Source of the DNA: Candidatus Nesterenkonia stercoripullorum
Lineage (GTDB): Bacteria; Actinomycetota; Actinomycetes; Actinomycetales; Micrococcaceae
Assembly (NCBI GenBank): GCA_019114115.1
Contig: DXGD01000354.1
Location: 1 to 6,218, forward strand
DNA: 6,218 nucleotides
Reading direction: 5' to 3'
Below, in pieces: positions 1 through 5,096 of the stretch. A program made the position numbers and the translations under genes. The first letter of the stretch is position 1. The number at the start of each line of letters is the position of its first letter. Below the pieces are notes generated by a model that did no database searches, was not told the origin of the DNA, and saw only the letters and a program-made list of their open reading frames with translations.

Positions 1-1185
1 CTCACCACGGAGACCGGCGTGCTCCCGCGCGTCCACGGCTCCGCCCTCTTCGAGCGCGGCGAGACACAGATCCTGGGCGTCACGACGCTCAACATGCTCA
101 AGATGGAGCAGCAGCTCGACACGCTGTCGCCCGTCACCAAGAAGCGCTACATGCACAACTACAACTTCCCGCCGTACTCCACCGGTGAGACCGGCCGCGT
201 CGGTTCGCCGAAGCGCCGCGAGATCGGCCACGGTGCGCTGGCCGAGCGTGCCATGGTCCCCGTGCTGCCCTCCCGCGAGGAGTTCCCCTACGCGATCCGC
301 CAGGTCTCCGAGGCGCTGGGCTCCAACGGCTCCACCTCGATGGGCTCTGTCTGCGCGTCGACGCTGTCGCTGCTCAACGCTGGTGTGCCGCTGCGCGCGC
401 CGGTGGCCGGCATCGCGATGGGCCTGGTCTCCGACCAGGTCGACGGCGAGACCCGGTACGCGGCGCTGACCGATATCCTCGGCGCCGAAGACGCCTTCGG
501 CGATATGGACTTCAAGGTCGCCGGCACGGAGGAGTTCGTCACCGCGATCCAGCTCGACACCAAGCTCGACGGCATCCCCGCCTCAGTGCTCTCCGCAGCG
601 CTGAAGCAGGCCCGTGAAGCACGGCTGCACATCCTCGGTGTGCTGAACGCCGCCATCGGCACCCCCGATGAGATGAGCCAGTTCGCTCCGCGGATCATCT
701 CCGTCTCCGTCCCCGTGGACAAGATCGGTGAGGTCATCGGCCCGAAGGGCAAGATGATCAACCAGATCCAGGAGGACACCGGCACGGACATCTCCATCGA
801 GGACGACGGCACCGTGCTGATCGGCGCGACGAACGGTGAGGCCGCTGAGGCCGCCCGCTCGGCGATCAACGCCATCGCGAACCCCTCGGTCCCCGAAGTG
901 GGCGAGCGCTACCTCGGCACAGTGGTCAAGCTGACCACGTTCGGTGCGTTCATCTCCTTGACCCCGGGCAAGGACGGCCTGCTGCACATCTCCGAGCTGC
1001 GTAAGCTCAACGATGGCAAGCGCGTGGACGACGTCGAGGACGTCGTCGGCGTAGGCCAGAAGGTCCAGGTCGAGATCACCAAGGTCGACGATCGCGGCAA
1101 GCTGAGCCTCGCCCCCGTCGTTGAGGATGACGACTCGGGTGACGAGAAGCAGGCAGTCAACCAGGTTGAGACTGCGGCTGAGTAG
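1..1185 (+). CDS. pnp: Polyribonucleotide nucleotidyltransferase (PNPase), C-terminal part, 5' end outside window
   Basis: PNPase is a trimeric 3'-to-5' exoribonuclease that degrades RNA with phosphate and can also add nucleotides; it acts in cytoplasmic mRNA turnover. The frame is open from base 1, so the gene starts upstream; 394 residues of a protein usually about 740-770 long are visible. The fragment begins almost exactly at the second RNase PH-like core ([17 protein letters not shown], residues 1-17). The catalytic acidic and lysine residues expected from the E. coli enzyme (D486, D492, K494) match D164, D170 and K172 here, in [18 protein letters not shown] domain follows at about 232-292 with GxxG loop GPKG at 247-250, then an S1 RNA-binding domain at about 301-370 ([15 protein letters not shown]). 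The C-terminal tail is acidic. All visible key residues are present, so the enzyme looks functional. In many actinobacteria a co-directional peptidase gene follows pnp; here a terminator does. Confidence 0.97.
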   Translation, partial: LTTETGVLPRVHGSALFERGETQILGVTTLNMLKMEQQLDTLSPVTKKRYMHNYNFPPYSTGETGRVGSPKRREIGHGALAERAMVPVLPSREEFPYAIRQVSEALGSNGSTSMGSVCASTLSLLNAGVPLRAPVAGIAMGLVSDQVDGETRYAALTDILGAEDAFGDMDFKVAGTEEFVTAIQLDTKLDGIPASVLSAALKQAREARLHILGVLNAAIGTPDEMSQFAPRIISVSVPVDKIGEVIGPKGKMINQIQEDTGTDISIEDDGTVLIGATNGEAAEAARSAINAIANPSVPEVGERYLGTVVKLTTFGAFISLTPGKDGLLHISELRKLNDGKRVDDVEDVVGVGQKVQVEITKVDDRGKLSLAPVVEDDDSGDEKQAVNQVETAAE

Positions 1186-1212
1186 TCTTACCGCCTGAAG
1201 AGCTGCCACATC

Positions 1213-1267
1213 ACGACGGCGGCCGTCCTCCTTCCCGTATACGCGGTGGGAGGACGGCCGCCGTCGT
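1213..1267. terminator. Perfect 19-bp hairpin between converging genes, probably bidirectional
   Basis: The left arm at 1213-1231 (ACGACGGCGGCCGTCCTCC) is the exact reverse complement of 1249-1267, with a 17-nt loop that itself contains the palindrome CGTATACG (1236-1243). It lies 27 nt after the pnp stop and about 60 nt beyond the stop of the opposite-strand gene. No T-tract follows on either strand, which is common for hairpin terminators in high-GC actinobacteria. Its symmetry suits both transcripts. Termination itself is inferred. Confidence 0.8.
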
Positions 1268-1329
1268 CGTATGCGGGGCGCGTGGCGCGCGATTCGCTGT
1301 GCCGTGCCTGTGCTCTGGTGCTCGGTGGC

Positions 1330-1974
1330 TCAGCGCGCCGCGCGGCTCACGCGCTGACGCAGTCCGCTGACCCGCAGCGCAGGGGGCATGGACGTTTCTG
1401 CGCCATCGGACTCCAGGGCGCGGAGCTTTTCCAGGTCTTCTGCCGGGATCGGCCACCGGGTCCAGGGCCGTGTCGCATCCGAGAGCTCCTGCCAGATGAC
1501 GCCGCGTTCATGGTGGCTCCGGATCAGTGCGGTCAGTTCGTCGCTGGCCCGTCGCGCAGGGGAGTCCGGCGCGTGAGAGCCGGTGTTCTCAGCTGCTAGC
1601 GGCGCCAGCTCACGCAGCAGGCGAGCCTGCTCCTCGCTGAGGTGAGGCCGGGTCTTCGGAGCCGGGCGCGGTGAGCGGCCCGGGCGGACGTAGTGGGGAA
1701 CCGGCACAGCAGGGGAGGGCGGGGCGCCGGTGCCGTATTGCTGGGTGATCTGCCGCAGCCGCTCCCCGGAGACTCCGCAGGCCGCGGCGAGCACAGCGAA
1801 AGGCCAGCCGGACCCGCGGGCATGGGCTGCCAGGTCAGCCAGGCGGGCCCCGGCTTCTGTTCGTCCGGAAGAATAGCGCGAGGTCGCAGCCTCGGCGTAG
1901 TCCCGGTACGCTCCGTGCAGCGCATCGTGAAGTTCGGTCGGCAGGGTTTCGGCGGCGCTGCTGGCTGTGCTCAC
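1330..1974 (-). CDS. Unrecognised 214-aa protein with helix-turn-helix-like segments
   Basis: I do not recognise this protein as a named family. It starts with GTG, which overlaps the TGA stop of the upstream acetyltransferase gene in a GTGA arrangement (1971-1974). No strong Shine-Dalgarno sequence precedes it, so translational coupling is likely. Residues 57-77 (WPFAVLAAACGVSGERLRQIT) have the pattern of a helix-turn-helix: hydrophobic helix, alanine-rich first helix, glycine turn, basic recognition helix. A Pro/Arg-rich linker follows at about 84-110, then a helical stretch at 112-128. A second segment at 145-185 (ELTALIRSHHERGVIWQELSDA, then a Trp-rich part and a basic/acidic helix) loosely echoes the first. 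No membrane segment or signal peptide is visible. A DNA-binding or regulatory role is inferred only from the helix-turn-helix-like pattern. Codon use is like that of its neighbours, so a real gene is likely. Confidence 0.8.
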   Translation of the reverse strand: MSTASSAAETLPTELHDALHGAYRDYAEAATSRYSSGRTEAGARLADLAAHARGSGWPFAVLAAACGVSGERLRQITQQYGTGAPPSPAVPVPHYVRPGRSPRPAPKTRPHLSEEQARLLRELAPLAAENTGSHAPDSPARRASDELTALIRSHHERGVIWQELSDATRPWTRWPIPAEDLEKLRALESDGAETSMPPALRVSGLRQRVSRAAR

Positions 1975-2411
1975 GTCTCGACTGTACCTGTGTCTCGGAG
2001 GACCATCCCCAGGGAGGGCGCGACGTCCTCGAAACCACGACTGCGGTAGAGGTGCTGTCCCGGCGGGTCCCCGATCAGCGTGATGTACGGGTGGGCCGGC
2101 GCCCGGCTGTGGATCTCGGCCACGAGCGAGTCAAGAATGGCCTTGCCCAGTCCTCGTCCCTGGTGCTCGGGAAGAGTGGCCATGTCAGCGAGGTGGAAAT
2201 ACCAGCCGCCGTCCCCGATGACTCGGCCCATGCCGACTGTTTCACCAGCGCTGCTGCGGGCATGGCGCCAAGCCCAGCTTGATCGCAGCGCGGGTTCTGC
2301 TTGTTCGGGGGATATCGGTGACAGGCCGGACTCGCGACGCAAGCGCACATAGTCCTCGAGCGCAGGCGCGGTGTGCTGAAGGGCGTACGGAGAGATGTCG
2401 ACGTTCACCAT
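1971..2411 (-). CDS. GNAT-family N-acetyltransferase
   Basis: This is a 146-residue acetyl-CoA-dependent N-acetyltransferase of the GNAT fold, complete and of normal length for a single-domain member. Motif A is clear: the beta-4 strand and acetyl-CoA pyrophosphate-binding loop ADMATLPEHQGRGLGKAIL spans residues 75-93, with the Q/R-x-x-G-x-G/A signature at Q84-G89. A motif B-like end follows (GQHLYRSRGFEDV, 118-130), the usual tyrosine before the last strands. The N-terminal YVRLRRESGLSPIS (21-34) and VGMGRVIGDGG are typical of a widespread subgroup of small uncharacterised actinobacterial GNATs. The substrate cannot be told. The ATG at 2411 is preceded by AGGGTGAG as ribosome binding site; the next codon is GTG, an alternative start. 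It is first in a two-gene unit, overlapping the downstream gene by 4 nt, and is divergent from the region beginning near 2600. I saw no convincing promoter for it. Confidence 0.9.
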   Translation of the reverse strand: MVNVDISPYALQHTAPALEDYVRLRRESGLSPISPEQAEPALRSSWAWRHARSSAGETVGMGRVIGDGGWYFHLADMATLPEHQGRGLGKAILDSLVAEIHSRAPAHPYITLIGDPPGQHLYRSRGFEDVAPSLGMVLRDTGTVET

Positions 2412-2599
2412 CTCACCCTAACGCGCCGGAGCAGCACGTGCCTGCCGAGGAGTTGCCGTAGCGCCACACGGACTGCGCAGGAGTCAGCGATGCCCGGTGG
2501 CAGCACCTGATCCGCCGGCCCTAAACCCCACGGGACTTCCAGAATCTCCCCTTCAACTCTGAGCTGCGAACCAAGAATTTTTGTGCTTTACCAGATTTT

Positions 2600-2626
2600 T
2601 TGTTCCATCACGCGCGAGCCTATGGT
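2600..2626 (+). promoter_or_regulatory. Candidate promoter for the small-ORF leader transcript
   Basis: A possible -10 element TATGGT (2621-2626, fitting TAnnnT) lies 15 nt after a poor -35 candidate TTGTTC (2600-2605), with T-rich sequence just upstream that could act like an UP element. The spacing is short and the -35 weak, so this rests mainly on the -10, the local drop in GC and the well-placed small ORF about 50 nt downstream. An imperfect operator-like pair GTTCA/TGAAC (2629-2633 and 2643-2647) lies over the expected transcription start. Confidence 0.4.
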
Positions 2627-2676
2627 ACGTTCAATATGTCACTGAACACATCGAGCCTGTTGAAAGGAGAGGCACC

Positions 2677-2790
2677 ATGATCACTGCATCAACACCGCAT
2701 CCTCTGCGCCAAAGCTGCGCGTGCGCGGGGGCAGTCAACGCCTATGGTGGCTTCCTCCGTCCAGGCCGATTTGCGGACGCTGTCTCCTAG
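2677..2790 (+). CDS. 37-aa small ORF, possible regulatory leader peptide
   Basis: The ATG at 2677 is preceded by AAAGGAG (2663-2669) with a 7-nt spacer, the best ribosome binding site in the window, and this decides the start over the upstream TTG at 2581. The peptide begins MITASTPHPLRQSCACAG and ends in FADAVS. Cysteines at residues 14 and 16 form a Cys-Ala-Cys motif (TGC GCG TGC), followed by AYGGF and a basic RPGR. It has no signal peptide or membrane segment and I recognise no family. A very short, strongly initiated ORF far ahead of a larger gene, followed by potential hairpins, resembles leader peptides that control transcription or translation by ribosome stalling. Cysteine-containing leader ORFs of this kind are known in actinobacteria ahead of sulfur and transport genes, but those usually have runs of adjacent Cys codons, so the match is only partial. 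It could instead be an independent small protein. Confidence 0.55.
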   Translation: MITASTPHPLRQSCACAGAVNAYGGFLRPGRFADAVS

Positions 2791-2807
2791 ACACGCTCCT
2801 AGACACG
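2784..2807. repeat. Perfect 12-bp tandem duplication at the small-ORF stop
   Basis: CTCCTAGACACG occurs twice in direct succession (2784-2795 and 2796-2807) with no mismatch. The first copy contains the TAG stop of the 37-codon ORF, and because 12 is a multiple of three the second copy supplies another TAG in the same frame. The exact identity suggests a recent slippage duplication or a constrained functional element. Confidence 0.9.
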
Positions 2808-2862
2808 GTTCATTCGCCTCGCTGCGCTGACTCCTGGCGTATACAGCTGACCTCCCCTCAGA

Positions 2863-2907
2863 CTGCGGGATAGGCCCCTGTCCTTCTCTCGCAGGTAATC
2901 TGCTGCG
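2863..2907 (+). promoter_or_regulatory. Possible alternating RNA hairpins in the leader
   Basis: GGATAG (2868-2873) can pair with CTGTCC (2878-2883) around a GCCC loop (one pair is T-G in DNA terms). Outside it CTGCG (2863-2867) can pair with CGCAG (2890-2894). The same CGCAG can instead pair with CTGCG at 2903-2907 across an 8-nt loop, so the two folds exclude each other. This lies between the 37-codon ORF and the 82-aa gene, where an attenuator would be expected. There is no T-tract; a rho-dependent or translational mechanism would be needed. The pairings are visible, the function is speculative. Confidence 0.3.
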
Positions 2908-3024
2908 TTTGCGGAGCCCACTTCAGAGAATTCTTACGCAATTTCTGGTGGATTCTGTGCCGTGATAAGTGCGGCAATATCTCCCTTATCTCCTCATGCC
3001 CATTTTGCTTTTATAGGAAACGTG

Positions 3025-3273
3025 ATGTCTTTACCCCTTAGTCTGACGATCGGCCAGGCCCGCCGCGACGTCCGGCGGACGGCTGTCCAGAAGCTGCTCC
3101 GCCGGGTCGGTGTCGCTCTGATCCGTCATGCAGAACACTCAGCTGCTCGTGCAGAGGCCCGGCGAGCGCAGCGTAGTGAGGCCGTCGCGGCCAGGCGCCT
3201 CAGCCAAGCCGCTGCGGAGCAGCGCCGCGAACAGGCGCTGCTGTACCACCACCAGGGGCCGCGGCAATTCTGA
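3025..3273 (+). CDS. Small Arg/Ala-rich basic protein, 82 aa, unknown function
   Basis: I do not recognise this protein. The ATG at 3025 follows AGGA (3015-3018) with a 6-nt spacer; an in-frame GTG at 3022 is an alternative. From here the codons become strongly G/C-ending, unlike the A/T-rich sequence before, which supports both the gene and this start. By my count it has about 16 arginines, 16 alanines and no cysteine, so it is very basic. A hydrophobic N-terminus (MSLPLSLTIGQ) leads into an amphipathic basic helix (RRDVRRTAVQKLLRRVGVALI, about 13-33) and a long helical, possibly coiled-coil stretch rich in Ala, Arg, Gln and Glu (about 35-72). It ends in YHHQGPRQF. There is no clear membrane segment. 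Nucleic-acid or membrane-surface binding is possible from charge alone. It lies between the leader ORF and the AbgT gene, same strand, 184 nt before the chosen AbgT start, so it may be co-transcribed. Confidence 0.65.
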   Translation: MSLPLSLTIGQARRDVRRTAVQKLLRRVGVALIRHAEHSAARAEARRAQRSEAVAARRLSQAAAEQRREQALLYHHQGPRQF

Positions 3274-3298
3274 GTGCCGAGAGTCTGTCACCTTGGAG

Positions 3299-3314
3299 CG
3301 GCGTGATCACGCCG
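3299..3314. promoter_or_regulatory. Perfect 16-bp palindrome, operator-like
   Basis: CGGCGTGATCACGCCG is its own reverse complement with no spacer. It sits 25 nt after the stop of the 82-aa gene and about 145 nt before the AbgT start, in non-coding sequence. Perfect two-fold symmetry without a loop suits a dimeric repressor site better than an RNA hairpin, although a 6-bp stem with a GATC loop is also possible. The regulator is unknown. Confidence 0.5.
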
Positions 3315-3395
3315 TTAAACCTGCCGCAAAGGCAAGCAGGATTGGCCTGATGGATCCGGCGGTCCGTGCTCTGGTCAGGTGTACGGTTGACCTCC

Positions 3396-3423
3396 TTGCA
3401 CTCGCTCAGGGACGATGTATCGA
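3396..3423 (+). promoter_or_regulatory. Weak promoter candidate upstream of the AbgT gene
   Basis: TTGCAC (3396-3401) and TATCGA (3418-3423) are separated by 16 nt, placing a start site near 3430. The -10 lacks the consensus final T, and a nearby TTGACC (3387-3392) has no partner at proper spacing. If used, transcripts would begin close to the ATG at 3437, nearly leaderless for that start, or leave a short leader before 3458. Confidence 0.25.
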
Positions 3424-3457
3424 ATTGCCCAGTATTATGAAAGGCCATGTGAGACGC

Positions 3458-5044
3458 ATGACGTCGTCTTCGATCGACTCCGCTCGGCCAGAGCCGGAGA
3501 GCGAAGGGAGAAAGCCCAAACGCCGCTTCTTCCAACGTTTCCTCGACATCGTTGAGAAGGGCGGCAATAAGCTGCCGCATCCTGCGACGCTGTTCGCACT
3601 TCTGGCCCTCTTCGTGGTCGTTCTCTCCTGGGTATTCAGCAGACTCGATGTCGCTGTCGATGCGCCCGGAACGGGCGAACGCGTCGAGGTCAACAATCTT
3701 CTGTCCCAAAGCGGCCTGGAGTCGATGTTCACCTCCGCAGTGGACAATTTCATCGGCTTCGCTCCGCTGGGAGTCGTGCTTGCCACCATGCTCGGGATCG
3801 GCATGGCGGAACAGTCAGGTCTCATCGGCACCGCTCTGAAGAGCTTCATCACGTCGATTCCGAAGACACTGATCACGGGTGCCATCGTCTTCGCGGCGAT
3901 CATGTCGTCTGTCGCCTCAGATGCCGGCTATGTGGTGCTGCCTCCGCTTGCGGCCATCCTGTTCATGGCTTTGGGCCGGCATCCCCTGGCAGGTATTGCG
4001 GCAGCTTTCGCCGGCGTATCGGCCGGTTACAGTGCGAATCTCCTTCTGTCAGGGACGGACGTGCTGCTCGGGGAGCTCACCATCGAAGCCGCGGGCACGT
4101 TGGACCCTGAGTACGCCGATCAGATGAACCTGGCGATGAACTGGTGGTTCATCATTGTTTCCACAGTCCTCCTTACCGTCGTGGGAACGCTGGTGAGCCA
4201 GTTCGTCGTGGAGCCGCGGTTGGGTGAGTGGAAAGGCGAGGGTGTCCTCACCTCGGACGACTCAGCGTCGTTGAAAGTCTCCTCTGTTGAGAAGAAGGGC
4301 CTCCTCTGGGCCGGGATTTCGCTGGTCATCACGCTGGCTCTGATGGCGTTGCTCATAGTTCCGCAGAACGCGCCGTTGAGGGGCGAAGATGGAGGTGTCG
4401 TCCAGTCGCCTTTCATGGACTCACTGGTCATCGTGATCATCGTCGCCTTCTTCGTACCGGGCCTGGTCTATGGCATCGTCACGCGCGTAGTGCGTAACGA
4501 CACCGATGTGGTGAACCTGCTGTCGAAGACTCTGGCCGGTATGGCGGTGTTCCTGGTCCTGGCCTTCACGGCCGGGCAGTTCATCGCGTACTTCGAAGAG
4601 TCCAACTTGGGCACGGTCATCTCAGTCTTAGGTGCCGAGTACCTTGACGCCTCGAATCTGACGGGCCTGCCTTTGGTGCTCGCCTTCATCGCCTTCGTCG
4701 CCCTGGTGAACCTCTTCGTGGGCTCGGCCTCGGCGAAGTGGGCCATGATGGCACCCGTCGTCGTCCCGATCATGATGCAGCTGGGCTATTCGCCTGAGTT
4801 CACCCAGGCCGCATACCGCGTCTCCGACTCCGCGACGAATATCCTCAGTCCGCTCATGACCTACTTCGCCTTGGTCATCGCGGTGGCCCAGAAGTACGAC
4901 AAGAAAATCGGTATCGGGTCACTGATATCCGTGATGCTTCCCTACTCGCTATGGTTCATGGGAACCTGGACCGCCATGCTGCTCGGGTGGATGGCTCTCG
5001 ATATCGAACTGGGTCCGAATGCGCCGATCTACTACACCCCGTAG
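3458..5044 (+). CDS. abgT: AbgT-family transporter (p-aminobenzoyl-glutamate / antimetabolite type)
   Basis: This is a 528-residue polytopic inner-membrane transporter of the AbgT family. E. coli AbgT imports p-aminobenzoyl-glutamate, a folate breakdown product; Neisseria MtrF and related members export sulfonamides and p-aminobenzoate. Family landmarks are present along the length: EKGGNKLPHP (33-42), FIGFAPLG (98-105), SSVASDAGYVVLPPLAA (150-166), GRHPLAGIAAAFAGVSAG (173-190), NLLLSGTDVLL (194-204), VEPRLGEW (251-258) and IVPQNAPLR (300-308). Residues implicated in MtrF (D193, S417, W420, P438, R446, D449, P457, from memory) match D201, S425, W428, P446, R454, D457 and P465 at a constant offset of 8, so it looks intact. 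That offset also supports a start near 3458. In-frame alternatives are ATG 3437, GTG 3449 and ATG 3350; AAAGG at 3440-3444 is the only nearby ribosome-site candidate and is not ideally spaced for any. The open frame continues upstream to 3128 but overlaps the 82-aa gene and lacks family similarity. No abgA/abgB-like hydrolase is adjacent, so uptake versus export is unresolved. Confidence 0.93.
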   Translation: MTSSSIDSARPEPESEGRKPKRRFFQRFLDIVEKGGNKLPHPATLFALLALFVVVLSWVFSRLDVAVDAPGTGERVEVNNLLSQSGLESMFTSAVDNFIGFAPLGVVLATMLGIGMAEQSGLIGTALKSFITSIPKTLITGAIVFAAIMSSVASDAGYVVLPPLAAILFMALGRHPLAGIAAAFAGVSAGYSANLLLSGTDVLLGELTIEAAGTLDPEYADQMNLAMNWWFIIVSTVLLTVVGTLVSQFVVEPRLGEWKGEGVLTSDDSASLKVSSVEKKGLLWAGISLVITLALMALLIVPQNAPLRGEDGGVVQSPFMDSLVIVIIVAFFVPGLVYGIVTRVVRNDTDVVNLLSKTLAGMAVFLVLAFTAGQFIAYFEESNLGTVISVLGAEYLDASNLTGLPLVLAFIAFVALVNLFVGSASAKWAMMAPVVVPIMMQLGYSPEFTQAAYRVSDSATNILSPLMTYFALVIAVAQKYDKKIGIGSLISVMLPYSLWFMGTWTAMLLGWMALDIELGPNAPIYYTP

Positions 5045-5061
5045 GCTCCTGTTCGTCCGCT

Positions 5062-5077
5062 GAGCGCTGCGCCGCTC
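5062..5077. terminator. Weak hairpin between converging genes
   Basis: GAGCG (5062-5066) and CGCTC (5073-5077) form a 5-bp stem with a 6-nt loop in the 52-nt gap between the abgT stop and the stop of the opposite-strand MFS gene. No T-tract follows. Position favours a terminator, but the stem is short. Confidence 0.3.
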
Positions 5078-5096
5078 GCCGCCGCTCCAGTGCCAA

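Larger units (their letters stand above)
2412..3024. other. Intergenic/leader region with lowered GC between divergent units
   Basis: Apart from the 37-codon small ORF annotated separately, this stretch has no gene I can support. Its left part (2412-2560) is ordinary GC-rich spacer. From about 2565 to 2660 it becomes clearly A/T-richer, with two T-runs (2578-2582 and 2596-2601) in an imperfect direct repeat (about 2571-2586 and 2591-2606) just upstream of the promoter candidate. From 2791 to 3024 it is pyrimidine-rich, with hairpin potential at 2863-2907 and a weaker TGCCG/CGGCA hairpin at 2958-2976 (9-nt loop with G-T pairs possible). The reading frame open from 2962 is not convincing as coding before 3025, because the codons are A/T-rich and no ribosome site precedes the GTG at 2962. 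Confidence 0.6.

Noticed and set aside
288..1209. Long minus-strand open frames opposite pnp
   Set aside because: They mirror the codon bias of pnp, overlap one another and show no domain signature.
2578..2601. T-runs as a possible intrinsic terminator
   Set aside because: No stable GC-rich hairpin lies just upstream on the plus strand, and no plus-strand gene needs termination there; they fit better as A/T-rich promoter context.
2744..2830. 28-codon ORF overlapping the small ORF in another frame
   Set aside because: No ribosome binding site, and the PRHA/PRHG repeat is explained by the 12-bp DNA duplication.
2962..3024. Upstream extension of the 82-aa gene to a GTG at 2962
   Set aside because: Codons are A/T-rich and unlike the gene, no ribosome site precedes 2962, and the AGGA at 3015-3018 points to 3025.
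3391..3397. CCTCCTT, a perfect Shine-Dalgarno (AAGGAGG) on the minus strand
   Set aside because: No start codon at suitable distance on the minus strand and the frame there is a shadow of the plus-strand region.
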